From NCBI GenBank assembly GCA_920105625.2, contig OV050033.1, forward strand, positions 54,890,780 to 54,954,779: a stretch of 64,000 nt of DNA, given 5' to 3'. The position numbers and the translations under genes are program-made. The notes beneath the pieces are model-generated. The model was given only the letters and a program-made list of their open reading frames with translations, did no database searches and was not told the origin of the DNA. This document shows, piece after piece, positions 10,707 through 21,321 of the stretch (positions are counted from its first letter, which is position 1; every line of letters begins with the position of its first letter). The stretch comes from Clusia tigrina. Taxonomy: Eukaryota; Arthropoda; Insecta; Diptera; Clusiidae.

Positions 10707-11650
10707 ATATGGTTGCTTGACATTTCATTTTACTTTATATTGGAAACTTATTAAAATCACTCATGAAAACGGTGGAGAAGTTTCATTATGGTGTGAAAAA
10801 TGCCTCCACTAACTGGAGGGTAAACTTTCCTAGAAGATAGTTCCTCTTCAACTCATGATGTAGTGTTGCTGGAATAATTTGTGAAGGACCTGACTACAAA
10901 GCTTCAAGGACAATATTAAGCGCTGCGATGTCTATGAAAATATTCTTTAGTTCCTTTTACTCAGCGGATTTTCTATAGTCCATCTACAACATGTTAAGGG
11001 TAATTATACAGATATTAAGGATGCAGCAACAGGACTCACCGTTTAAATAAAAAAATTTTGTATTAATTTTTTTAAAATAAAAAATTATAAAAATTTTTAT
11101 ACATTTTCTGTGATATTCGAAGTGTAGCACAAAAGGCCGCAGAAGCGCAGCACAATCTCCCACACAAAGTCACACAAACATATTTTTGTTCCCTGCCTCG
11201 CTTCCCCGCCCATAAATATGTCCATGAAATGTACGGCTGCATTCAAAACCTGGCACGGGAGGATTCCTTCTGTTCACGTGCATGTATCCGTGCACCATAA
11301 AACTATGCGCGTAGCTTTGTGTGCCGTCTGCTCCTGGGCTCATACGGGGAATTCTTTAAGTGTTTAAATGTCTGCTGGCACGGAATTTATGTGACTGCCA
11401 ACAATGACTGTTAAGGACTGAAGAAAAGCGGAATTTTCGCATGTCCTGGGCTTTTATAGTTAAGTGTAAGTGGATGCTCATTTTTGTTGCAAAGAATATG
11501 TGCAAAAAGTTGCTGCAAAGGATGACAAACGCAGGTACACGACTTTAAAGAGGTAGCAATAAAATGTGGGATTAGGATGGTGTATGTGGTGTCAATGTGG
11601 GAAGATTCTATAAAATACTGAATACTAAAGAGGCTTCAAAATATGGAGAA
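10707..11650. other. No recognisable gene
   Basis: AT-rich sequence with a short A/T-only run at 11045-11105. No coding or RNA signature found. Confidence 0.5.
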
Positions 11651-11658
11651 AGTCACAA

Positions 11659-11915
11659 ATGATTAAGAAACTAACCAAATCTGGAAGGAACAGCTGTTGC
11701 AAGGAAAAAGGACTATCCTTAAATCTACTGAAGTCTACAATTGTCTCATTCAGTAGTCGAAGAAAAGTCAATCTGACGAAATTTTCGTTAGATGGAACAA
11801 TGGAACAACAAGCGAAATATCTAGGAGTGGTCCTGGACAAAAAGCTTACTTGGAACTCACATTTAAATTTAATATCCAACCAACGAGAGCATTCTTTGCA
11901 ATTCAACAGCTTTTT
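11659..11915 (+). pseudogene. Non-LTR reverse transcriptase thumb fragment
   Basis: The plus-strand frame reads CKEKGLSLNLLKSTIVSF, then VNLTKFSLDG, then AKYLGVVLDKKLTWNSHL. This is the region just C-terminal to the YADD motif in RNase H-bearing non-LTR elements (the KTxxxxF ... VKYLGxxLD signature). It is cut on the right at the GGTA repeat where the minus-strand element's tail begins, so the larger element may have inserted here or deleted the rest. Confidence 0.8.
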
Positions 11916-11916
11916 G

Positions 11917-11937
11917 GTAGGTAGGTAGGTAGGTAGG
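11917..11937 (-). repeat. (TACC)n tail of the non-LTR element
   Basis: Plus strand reads GGTAGGTAGGTAGG. On the element's strand this is a short TACC repeat directly after GGGCGGCCACTCC, replacing the poly(A) of many LINEs. Confidence 0.8.
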
Positions 11938-12095
11938 AGTGGCCGCCCAGTTTGCCAAAAGCACACTTGAGCACACCTAAAGGCCCATTGTGATACCACG
12001 GTGTTGTGCCATTCGAGCACTGAATAAAACGTTCCCATACTTGGGATGGTGATAGTCAGCGCAAGGACAGCGCCTGGAAAGGCACGACGCCCCCG

Positions 12096-12290
12096 TCATG
12101 TTTCAGGAAACCATCCTTTATATACTTTGATGAACCTGGCTATGTCCCTAACATTAATGGATGACAGCTCTGTCAGGCTTGTAAGAAATGGGGCACCAAA
12201 GGTGCGAATTCTTCTTCTGCTGAAGGATGCCCATCCTTGAGCAGAAGAAGAATTCGCACCAGTGGCATAAGAGGTGGAAAACCGTCTCGT
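12096..12290 (-). pseudogene. True C-terminal tail of the non-LTR ORF2
   Basis: Minus-strand frame reads SFSRRRIRTFGAPFLTSL, then TELSSINVRDIARFIKVY and GWFPET-stop. This parallels RMHIFGAPFLTSLKELA in the related plus-strand copy at 10302-10613. It is out of frame with the RNase H part because of the inverted duplication at 12201-12260. Confidence 0.8.
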
Positions 12291-13356
12291 CCTCCTCCTC
12301 GAAGCCACAGCCTCGGCAAAAGTCATTTGAGGGTAGGTCCAGTCTTTCTGCGTGCTGTCCCATTATGCAGTGGCCGGTCAAAACCGACACAGTTGTCGAC
12401 AGTGATACGCGATCAAGTCGAAGAATTTGATTGGTTCTGTTTCTGTCCATTCTTGCCCAAGTTAGTCTAGCCGTGTGGCAGGATTCCTCGTTAGCCCAGG
12501 ATTTGTAGGCGTCAGCCAGATATTTCCGTTTGATTTCGAGCTTGGCTGTTGCCAGTGGAATGCCGATGTTTACAGAGGGGTGAATGTCGTGCATTAGCGT
12601 GCCTGCCTTGGCAAGCTCGTCCGCCTCGCAGTTTCCCGGGATTTCGCTGTGTCCGGGAAGCCAGACTAGGTGCACCCGAGAGTAACTTGCGAGCTCATTT
12701 AAAGATGTTCGACATTCATGAACTAGTCTTGATGTGGCCGTGGAGCCAAAAAGAAATTCAATGGCGGCCTGGCTGTCTGAGAAGATAGATACGTCAACTG
12801 CGCCGATATCACTACTCAGCATCCATTTGGCTGCGTGGTAAATGGCCATGACCTCAGCTTGAAAAATGCTGCAATGGTCTGGGTGACGTAGGGAGATGTT
12901 TAAGTCCAGCTTGTCGGAATAAATACCGCTGCCGACTCTACCTCCAAGCTTGGAACCGTCGGTGTAGATTTCGACTGTTTCACCGACGATTCGGTTTTCT
13001 GAGGTCCAGTCGCTTCGACTTGGAATAGTGAGGTCGAATTCCCTGTTCAAATCGGGATAGACCGACATATAATCGATCAAGATAGGGACAGGTGGATCCT
13101 GATTCAGAATTGAAGCATGGCCTGTCAGGGTCAGCTTGGCTTGTTGCTTAACCAGAATCCCCGAGGGGAGCCAGTGCAGCATGGCAAAAAGGGCTTTCGT
13201 AGGTGTGCTACGAAGAGTGCCAGTGATCAGTAGAGCAATGGATCTTCTGATTTTATCAAGGGGTTTGATATTACAGGCTTTTTCGAGAGCTTGCCACCAA
13301 AAGACCGACCCATATAACAGGTTGGGTTCAACGATGGTCGTGTAGTGCCAGAGCAC
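12154..13356 (-). pseudogene. Non-LTR ORF2 C-terminal half: RNase H and zinc knuckle
   Basis: Continues the element after the frame break near 13360. It opens with LWHYTTIVEPNLLYGSVFWW (post-RT connection), then RNase H: VEIYTDGSKLGGRVGSGIYS, FQAEVMAIYHAAKWML, VSIFSDSQAAIEFLFGS, VHLVWLPGHSEIPGNCEADE, carrying the expected acidic and His residues. Then LTGHCIMGQHAERL and a zinc knuckle CRGCGFEEEDETVFHLLC. The last part of this frame (beyond about 12290) is not family sequence: a 60-bp palindrome at 12201-12260 diverts it. The correct tail lies in another frame at 12096-12290. Confidence 0.9.
12201..12260. repeat. 60-bp near-perfect palindrome
   Basis: The left half starts GGTGCGAATTCTTCTTCTGC and the right half is its reverse complement; 28 of 30 positions pair, with mismatches at position 22 and at the centre, and there is no spacer. 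It sits at the zinc-knuckle to C-tail junction of the retroelement and duplicates about 30 bp of its coding sequence in inverted orientation. Confidence 0.95.
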
Positions 13357-14339
13357 GACTCGAGGACGAAGTCCCCACCGTGCACCAACTGCTCTTTTAC
13401 AGCAGTATGGAGCGCATGTTGCCTTACGTGCCTCTCAGCTAGATTGGCTTTCCAATTAAGCTTTGGGTCGAGAATCAGGCCTAAGTACTTAACGTGAGTG
13501 CTCAAAGAGAGCGGAGTGCCGTTTAGACTAGGCATTGTAAACTTTGGAATTTTGTACTTCCTAGTGAAAAGCATAGTGTCGGTTTTGGATGGGTTAACCC
13601 CAAGTTCGAATTCGCGACACCAGTTCGACACAATAGAGAGTGAATAGTTAAGTTTTTCGGAAAGTGTTTGGGGGAATTTGCTGGATGCCGCGATTGCTAT
13701 GTCGTCCGCATAGGCTATCACTTTGCATCCAGTAGATTCCAATCTCACCAGTAGTATGTCAACTGCCAGGTTCCAGAGGAGGGGTGATAAAACACCCCAT
13801 TGTGGCGTGCCCCTGTTAACCACCCTCCTGGATTGGGCACTGCCGATCGTGGAAGTGATGATTTTAGATTCTAGGCCTGAATTCAGGTTAAGGTTATAGA
13901 GTGCGGAAATGACAGCGTTGGGGCATACATTGTTGAATGCTCCCTCGATGTCCAGAAATATGGCAAGTGTGAATTCCTTGTACGCCAAGGATTTGTCAAC
14001 TTGAGAAATGAGAGAATGAAGTGCTGTTTCAACCGATTTGCCTTTAGAGTAAGCGTGTTGAGGTACAGAGAGAAGAGAAGGGTTGATCGATGTCCTGATA
14101 TGTAGGTCAAGAGCTCTTTCTAGAACCTTAAGAAGAAAGGATGCTAGACTTATGGGTCTGTAATCCCTAGGTTTGGTGTGTGTGGCCTTCCCAACTTTTG
14201 GGATGAAAACGACCCGAGCCGTGCGCCAGCGTAAGGGAATATATTGCAATCTGAGGCTTGCATTATATGCTTTTTGGTAAAACCGGGGGAATCTCCCCAA
14301 AACTAATATGCTGGTCATATAACACCTTAGTACGACCAC
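13227..14339 (-). pseudogene. Non-LTR reverse transcriptase domain
   Basis: RNA-dependent DNA polymerase part of ORF2. Visible RT blocks: WRTARVVFIPKVGK, KPRDYRPISLASFLLKVLER, QHAYSKGKSVETALH, LAIFLDIEGAFNNV (first catalytic Asp), RGTPQWGVLSPLLWN (usually G-x-PQGxxLSP; here PQW replaces PQG), then IAYADDIAIA with the YADD catalytic pair, and VKYLGLILDPKLNWK at the thumb. The frame is lost near 13360, after which true homology continues in another frame. The N-terminal about 15 residues before FPRFYQKAY do not look like the family and probably lie past a break. The G-to-W change in the PQG motif argues against activity. Confidence 0.92.
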
Positions 14340-14340
14340 C

Positions 14341-15320
14341 TATTCAGCTTTGGCTTGGTGGGCCAAGGGACGACAAAAAGTGGCCAGTAACAAATCCATC
14401 ATCTTGTATGTGTGGGAGTCACAGGGGCGATGAGTAGCTGCCCTACTGATACTCTGGGAGTCATCACGGCCAGACCTCCTATAACTATAACCAATAACCG
14501 TTAAAAGCGAAATCTCTGGTGAAGCCTTAAGCCTTCAGGACATCTCCACCATAAAAAGTGGATATCTTTGGGGTCATATGAAGGTGCTTGAACCCTTTCT
14601 GAATGACCCCCTTATAAGGTTTTCTGACAATATGTTGAGAAAATATCTTTCACTACACTGTATAGGGTTCACATCCCTGCAAGAGATCGGTTTGAGGAAT
14701 ACATTACACAAGGTGCCCAAGTATGGTAGACTGATGTGTCCAAATTGGAAGACGGTAGTACAGGTGCTGGCATAATGGTACCATTGTTCCAGAAAGCGTT
14801 CGCTTTGGGTAACAATATTTCAAACGGAAGTCTTTGCCATCGAAGCATGTATCCGAGGGTGTCTTCGTAGAAGACTAAACGGCATTATGTCAGATAGCCA
14901 GGCTGCCCTTAAAGCACTGGGATCGTACTACTATACGTCCCGAATGGCTGAAGAATGTGATAAAATCGTAAATGAGCTAGCCAAAGAGGACAATGTGACA
15001 CTTTGTTGGATGCCTGGATATGAAGGACACGCTGGGAATGAATAGGCGGACTGTCTCTCAAAAGGGGGCGCTCTGTCCACTCATTGGCCCTGAACCTTTG
15101 TACGGTGTGGCTACATGACACTCTGCAGACCTACTTAGGAAATGTGAAGAAGCGCTGATAGCTACTCAATGGCAGCACGCTTCGGGCCAAAGACAGGCAA
15201 AGAGATTTCTTACCCCAAACAGAAGTATCGCCAAAAGGATACTAACCTTGTGCCGCGAAAGTCTTATCTTACAGGACACTGCCAGCAGTCGAAAGAATAA
15301 GCCAGTTATCTTTGGCTCAC
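14341..15320 (+). pseudogene. Non-LTR ORF2 relic: RT-RNase H linker and RNase H
   Basis: The plus-strand translation starts YSALAWWAKGRQKVASNK (the conserved YA-VAWW-K-QK-SNKL linker after RT). It continues with weak linker identity (SGYLWGHMKVLEPFLND), then RNase H: EACIRGCLRR, GIMSDSQAALKALGSYY, VTLCWMPGYEGHAGNE, a stop where the next residue is expected, then ADCLSKGGA. Further shifts reach SYLTGHCQQSKE near 15270. Multiple stops make it a relic. It lies head-to-head with the minus-strand element ending near 14330. Confidence 0.8.
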
Positions 15321-15528
15321 GAGAGATGTAACGACTCAAATTTATAGCTGGGGTAAAACTCAGCGGCTCCAGGGGTCGTATACAGAAAATTACTCGGGCG
15401 TTGTATTGTTTCAGTTTTCTTTATTCAATCCTTATTCTTATTACTAGGCTGACACGGTTTAACAAAAAATGATGGGCTTTATGAAGGCCGCTCCTGAACT
15501 TGATGCTGTGCCGTCCTGTCTCCAGTCT
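15321..15528. other. No recognisable gene
   Basis: Short spacer between the non-LTR relic and a tandem repeat; nothing identified. Confidence 0.5.
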
Positions 15529-15775
15529 CAACGGTGGTGGATTGAAAAACCACTTCCACCGGTTTGACTCTGAGAAGCAAGTCCTGGTTTTCTATAAAGG
15601 CAAATTGAAAAACCCAGCGTTCGTAGCAATCTCAGTTTTTATTAATGTCTCGGTCTGTGCCTTTAGTCTTTCGTTTCAACGGTGGTGGATTGACAAACCA
15701 CTTCCACCGTCTCTAACGCTGACGAACAAACTCTGGTTTATTATGAGAGTGGATTAAAATCCAGCATTCGTAGTA
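15529..15775. repeat. 148-bp tandem repeat, two copies, with internal hairpin
   Basis: A unit beginning CAACGGTGGTGGATTGA occurs at 15529 and 15677. Each copy starts with an imperfect inverted repeat (GGTGGTGG ... CCACTTCCACC). The copies differ at many positions, so the duplication is old. Confidence 0.8.
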
Positions 15776-15848
15776 AATACAGCGCTTGTGTGTGTGTGTG
15801 TCCGTTGGAACGATTCCTAGTCTCGTGGCGTCTGTGCGGCAACGTTTC

Positions 15849-16410
15849 TAATGCGCCCCATAGACGTTACATCATGATCATACTCATATATAAAGTATGT
15901 GTGAAAAAGAGAGAAAATATGCATGTATGTGTCACACAGATATGATCTCGCTGTGATCACTGACTGATCGTCGAAAATCTAATTCATTTAGATTTTGAGG
16001 GGAAATTTTATTACGATGTTGATCATGATGTATGGATGATAGTCGTTTGTGGGCAATTTACATGCAAATTTTGCTCATTTGAGTTTGACTGCCAACGTGT
16101 GAAGATGTGTGCGGATAAAAATAATAAAAATGCGTTTCTGCTGGAGTCCCTTGAATGCTATTGTACTATTTTTTTGTGCCTTTCTTTCATCCAAAATCGT
16201 TTTTTTATTTTTTTTTATAATTTTTCCTTGCACTGTACAAGCGCTAGCGCACACAAAACTTCGTCATCCGACAGAGACATGACAACCTCACTCAACGACG
16301 ACTATGAAAAAATGATGATCTTCGATTTTGATCACTCGTCTGTGGCAGAGCTTCATTCAACACGTACACGAATGAGTATGATCATGATGTATCGTCTATG
16401 GGCCGCATTA
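15849..16410. repeat. Inverted repeat pair, 39-bp arms, 560 bp overall
   Basis: Left arm 15849-15887 (contains CCCATAGACG and ATCATGATCATACTCAT) matches the reverse complement of 16372-16410 with about two mismatches. An extra partial copy (GATCATGATGTATGG) lies at 16021-16035. This could be a foldback or MITE-like element; no target-site duplication was recognised outside the arms. Confidence 0.65.
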
Positions 16411-18320
16411 CGCAAGCGACTGGCTTGGCTTCGCCAATGCTGTGGTTGACATTCCGCTTGCGTAGTTGTTGTTATAATTTGCATGTGATTTATTGACCAA
16501 CGTTTAATATTTCGTGCATTTCATGCGCTTCCGCCTTCGCCGTGGTTTACATTGGTGCGAAGGTATTCTAATAAATAATATTAAGCGTTGATGGGGCCAC
16601 GCAAGCTGTTTGGTTACGGCACTCAAACTTCTTCGCACGCAAGTGATGCCGGCGGTCCATTTTCGCCGTGACTATTGCTTTGGGGAATTATTGTGCGAGC
16701 AAAATTAGTCAAGGATGATCGGTTGTCAAGCAGGGTTGCTCTTGGCATTTTTTAGTGCATTTCCTCGAGTACTTAAGTAGGGAGTTAAACCGGAACCGGA
16801 ATTAAATCAGATTCACTACCCATGCAGAATCGGCTAACAGAGATTTAGCCAAAAGCTTCAATAAAACAGTTGCATGTTTCTTGAAGAAATAAGAAAACTA
16901 TCGAAGAGGTTTGTCTAAAGGACTAAGAGAAAAGTGTCAAAAAATTTACGAATTTATAAAAGATGATGGAAGTTTCAATGAAACAAAACCAACTACACAG
17001 AAGAAATAAGAGAAATCGCGGAAAATGGTCGAGAAGAGTTGTACTAAAGTGTAAAGAATATTTTGAAAAGATGATGTAATTCACCAAAGATGAAAGATTA
17101 GATAAGCTGCTACAAAGAACAAATCAAAGAAGTTTCGGAAAACGATTGTGGAGTTTTTAAAAATCGAGAGTCTTCTGGAAAATATTAAGGATTTTACGAT
17201 ACATGAATAGAATCAGAACACATTGTTCATGTCTCATATTATGAGAGAATAGCAGTCCACATGACCAACAACTAATTACTCATTCAACTAGCATTAGAGA
17301 GGAAGAGATAGCAGCAGCAACGCATATCGAAACTTCTGAATACAATCTGAAAGTAACGTTTTGAAACTTTTCATATGGCATGGGATGGTGATGGTGATGG
17401 TGATTCCATCACAATACTATATCAGAAAATAAAGAATATGCCACTGAAGAACTTTTCAAATATCCAACCAGAGAAGAATTTAGATTACTGGTCTATATTT
17501 TATATGAAACTTCCTTAAGTTTAGGGTAACAGGATTTCCTCAAATTACAGAAGAAGTCTGTGTTGTCTACAAAACTCCATCTATATACTATACGAAGTAA
17601 ACCCACAAGGATCCTTCTTTTTAGCTGGCCATGAGAATGTTTGCAAGAATTTTTTCCATGCCACAATTTGGAAAGTTATTTCATAAAACAGAAGATTTTG
17701 TTTTAAATGATGAAGAAAATTATAAAATCTTGAAACAGATCGAAGAAGTTGGTTCTAATGAAGGAACTACAAAATATGAGAAATTGTCATCATCATCAAC
17801 TTACGAAAACTCTACAGTATAAACTTTGTTCTATGAAGTTTTAGAAAATACAGCTTTATTGAAGCTTGTATTTCAAAACTAATGTTAAAACGTGTAAAAT
17901 TACTTCTCCTGCCTTTTGGAGTTCCTGCGAAGCGAGTACAGGTCACGTCCGGATGGCCAGTAGCGTAGAAAATGTTCCTACCTTACTTGTATTGATGGAA
18001 GCTGACCGTCGTGTGATTTAGCAGGGGTTCCTGAAGCTCAAAATATTGGCAGGAATCAAGTTGCAAAGATCTTGTGAGCATCTCCAAGATGGATTCCCCA
18101 AAGTGGGCATCTTTAAGGTGGATCCCTCATCTAAGAGTATTGACTTTGATACTAGAAATACATCTAATGTAAAGTGGGATAAGTTCTTATTAATTATAGA
18201 AAATCGAGAATGACATTAAATATTAATGCTGCGAAAATTGGTTGTTAGTTCAATCACTGAATTGTGTCAAGCAATAACATTTTTTTTTTTACTAATTTAG
18301 CTATATTAAAAGTAGTTTGA
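16411..18320. other. No recognisable gene
   Basis: About 1.9 kb of AT-rich sequence. 16860-17200 has diverged repeats around 'gaagaaataagaga'. A GATGGT microsatellite lies at 17383-17403. Short open frames lack motifs. Confidence 0.5.
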
Positions 18321-18526
18321 GAACCGCCCTCTATGGTCTAGTGGTAAGCTCGATAAACTCACACCCCGAGGGTCGCAGGTTCATCCTGCCACGGGATTGG
18401 TCTCCAAAATGCTTCTTTCTAAAAAATTACTTTCTCTTCGAGTCGAAGGCCTCTGTAGCTCATTCGCCCAACACCTTGCACTCATAATTATTTATGGTGT
18501 AAAATATAATAATAATAATAATAATA
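18321..18526 (+). mobile_element. tRNA-derived SINE, copy A
   Basis: The head resembles a tRNA gene: an A-box-like TGGTCTAGTGGTAAG (18334-18348) and a B-box-like GGTTCATCC (18378-18386) at tRNA-like spacing. The body has GCTTCTTTCTAAAAAATTAC and TCTTCGAGTCGAAGG, ending with 'ataattatttatggtgtaaa' and a (TAA)n tail. The body and tail recur at 48433-48610. The anticodon region is not a plausible tRNA stem, so this is a SINE and not a functional tRNA. The best head similarity is to Glu/Asp-type tRNA (GGTCTAGTGG). Confidence 0.8.
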
Positions 18527-19710
18527 CTCTTTTACGTGCTTCTAAGTCACTCTTATCGATAGTCCTCTCAGTTCGCACTGACCCAGTGTCATTGTATGGA
18601 ACATGACTTTTATATGCCGACACTGCTTTCAAGAATTTTCTACAATATACGAAAGAGATTATCCATTAGTGCCAATGTAATATCATCAGCGTTAATGCCG
18701 CTTAGTATGACAGAAAAAGAGAGGATTATTAATTATTATTCACTATTCTATTTTGGAGGACGAGACAGCAACTACATTCTGACAGAAAGAGATGGCATTA
18801 TTAAGTTTATCTCACTAATCTATTATGGAGAACGGAATAAGCATATCAACGAAATCAAAATTTGCAGGTACATTTTGGCTTCAACGTCTTTGTAGTACTT
18901 CGACCATGATTTAGATGCAGCATTCATTCCTATTTAATCATGAATACAGAAACGACTGAATGGGATCCTGATATGCAATTCATTTCTCGGTGATTAACCG
19001 AAGGAGACAGTGAAATGTATTCTCACTTTCTATGTGGCAGTATAGTTTTCCTACTAAAAAAGAATAAATTCATGATAGAACGTTCAAACAATATTTTTAT
19101 TTAGCTATTAAAATCTCAAGGTGCTTAACTGACGATCTCCCAAAAATTATTCACCGCACCATCCAAAGGAATATACGCTTATCTGACGATCTCCTTAAAG
19201 TTTCTCTCCCATCATCCATAGGAATATAAGAGAATTTTTCACCCACCTTCCTTACCAAACTTACTTTTGATCTTAACGATGAATGTGCGAAGAAATGTAA
19301 AGATGAATTCTCACGAAACAGATATCCATTTCCGGAAAGTTGGAAATTCGTAGTTGGATTGTACCTAAACCACATTTTCCTGCTTTTCAAGATTATTCCA
19401 AATTATTATACCTGGGCCTCTATAAACCGCTCACCACTATTTACCGCGAAACCATTTAAAGAAGCGTTCCCTTTTCCTAGGAAAACGTATTCTTGTTCCA
19501 CTCTAGTCATGGCTTTGGTTTCATTTTCAGAACTGACGGCGTCATAAAACTATAACCTTCTTATTCAGGTTGGTTCCGTGATGCTTCATACTGATCAGAA
19601 TACCCCCCCCCCCCCCTCCACCAGTCCCAGAAGCCAAAACTTCTCCAATGTCACTCATGGATGTATTCCTTTGCTAATTCCCAAGCTAGCATTTGGTATT
19701 AAAGAAAAAT
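18527..19710. other. No recognisable gene
   Basis: Short open frames without motifs. 19140-19260 holds two diverged copies of a 'ttatctgacgatctcc' segment. A run of about 14 cytosines lies near 19603-19616. Confidence 0.5.
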
Positions 19711-21321
19711 CAGAGCCCTATTCCACAAAACACTTTGCAATTCTAACTGTTCTTTAACGATTTTTCACTTTGCAATTTCAACTTTTCTTTAACGAATTTT
19801 CACTTTTCAATTTTAACTTCGCAATTTCAACTTTCCACCAAACGAAATTTCCCTTTGCAATTTTAAGTTTTTCTTTAACAAATTTTCACTTTTCATTAAC
19901 AAATTTTCACTAGTTACACTTCTCACTTTGCAGTTTTAACTTTTCTTTAATGAATTTTCACTTATCCATTTTAAGTTTTCTTTAAAAATTTTCACTTTTT
20001 ACACTTTTCACTTTGCAATTTGAATTTTTCTTTAACGCTTTTCACTTTTCAATTTTCACTTCGCAATTTTAACTTTTCTTTAACGAATTTTCACTTCGCA
20101 ATTTTAACTTTTCTTTAACACATTTTCACTTTTCATTAACAAATTTCACTAATAACACTTTTCACTTTGCAATGTCGACTTTTCTTTAACGAATTTTCAC
20201 TTTGCAATTTCAACTTTTCTTTAACGACTTTTCACCTTGCAATCTCAACTTTTCTTTAACGACTTTTCACTTCGCAATTTCAACTTTTCTTTAACGAATT
20301 TTCACTTTTCAATTTTAACTTCGCAATTTCCACTTTCCACCAAACGAAATTTCACTTTGCAATTTTAAGTTTTTCTTTAACAAATTTTCACTTTTCATTA
20401 ACAAATTTTCACTAGTTACACTTCTCACTTTGCAATTTTAACTTTTCTTTAATGAGTTTTCACTTATCCATTTTAAGTTTTCTTTAAAAATTTTCACTTT
20501 TTACACTTTTCACTTTGCAATTTGAATTTTTCTTTAACGTTTTTCACTTTTCAATTTTCACTTCGCAATTTTAACTTTTCTTTAACGAATTTTCACTTCG
20601 CAATTTTAACTTTTCTTTAACACATTTTCACTTTTCATTAACAAATTTCACTAATAACACTTTTCACTTTGCAATTTCGACTTTTCTTTAACGAATTTTC
20701 ACTTTGAAATTCCACTTTTTTTTTAACGACTTTTCACCTTGCAATCTCAACTTTTCTTTAACGACTTTTCACTTCGCAATTTCAACTTTTCTTTAACGAA
20801 TTTTCACTTTTCAATTTTAACTTCGCAATTTCAACTTTCCACCAAACGAAATTTCACTTTGCAATTTTAAGTTTTTCTTTAACAAATTTTCACTTTTCAT
20901 TAACAAATTTTCACTAGTTACACTTCTCACTTTGCAATTTTAACTTTTCTTTAATGAGTTTTCACTTATCCATTTTAAGTTTTCTTTAAAAATTTTCACT
21001 TTTTACACTTTTCACTTTGCAATTTGAATTTTTCTTTAACGTTTTTCACTTTTCAATTTTCACTTCGCAATTTTAACTTTTTTTTAACGAATTTTCACTT
21101 TTCAATTTTCACTTTGCAATATTAACTTTTCTTTAATGAATTTTCACTTTTCATTAACAAATTTTCACTAATAACACTTTTCACTTTACAATTTTGACTT
21201 TTCTTTAACGAATTTTCACTTTGCAATTTTTCATTTGTTTAATGCCTTTCCACAAGTTTCGGGCATAATGTGAGAATCGGTTAATTACTAAGTTCAAAGT
21301 GGTTCGTGGAATAGGGCCCTG
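19711..21321. mobile_element. TIR-bounded non-autonomous element filled with satellite
   Basis: The left terminus starts CAGAGCCCTATTCCAC at 19711. The right terminus, read in reverse from 21321, starts CAGGGCCCTATTCCAC, then CACTTTG on both sides: about 27-30 bp with 4 mismatches. Everything between is a satellite (see next entry). The CAG start and inverted ends suggest a DNA transposon derivative, perhaps hAT-like, but the 8 bp on either side (AGAAAAAT and CTCAATAG) do not match, so no target duplication is visible. No coding capacity. Confidence 0.75.
19735..21235. repeat. 35-bp satellite with 502-bp higher-order repeat
   Basis: The basic unit is about 35 bp: TTTTCACTTTGCAATTTTAA followed by CTTTTCTTTAACGAA, with many variants. 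A marker variant (CTTTCCACCAAACGAAATTTC) recurs at 19831, 20333 and 20835, exactly 502 bp apart, and its neighbours recur in the same order. So blocks of about 14 units were amplified three times. Confidence 0.93.

Larger units (their letters stand above)
11917..14330 (-). mobile_element. RNase H-bearing non-LTR retrotransposon, 5'-truncated
   Basis: The longest retroelement in the window, on the minus strand. Reading 5' to 3': RT domain (about 14300-13360), RNase H (about 12950-12600), zinc knuckle (about 12370-12290), conserved C-terminal peptide, stop at 12096, a 3' UTR, and a tail of (TACC)n at 11917-11937. The endonuclease domain and ORF1 are missing, so the copy is 5'-truncated, typical of target-primed reverse transcription. 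The group (I/LOA/R1-like) is inferred from domain order. At least two frame breaks make it inactive. Confidence 0.9.

Noticed and set aside
18321..18400. Functional tRNA gene
   Set aside because: A- and B-box-like segments are present but the acceptor and anticodon stems do not pair well, and the sequence continues into a repeated body and (TAA)n tail shared with another locus: a SINE.
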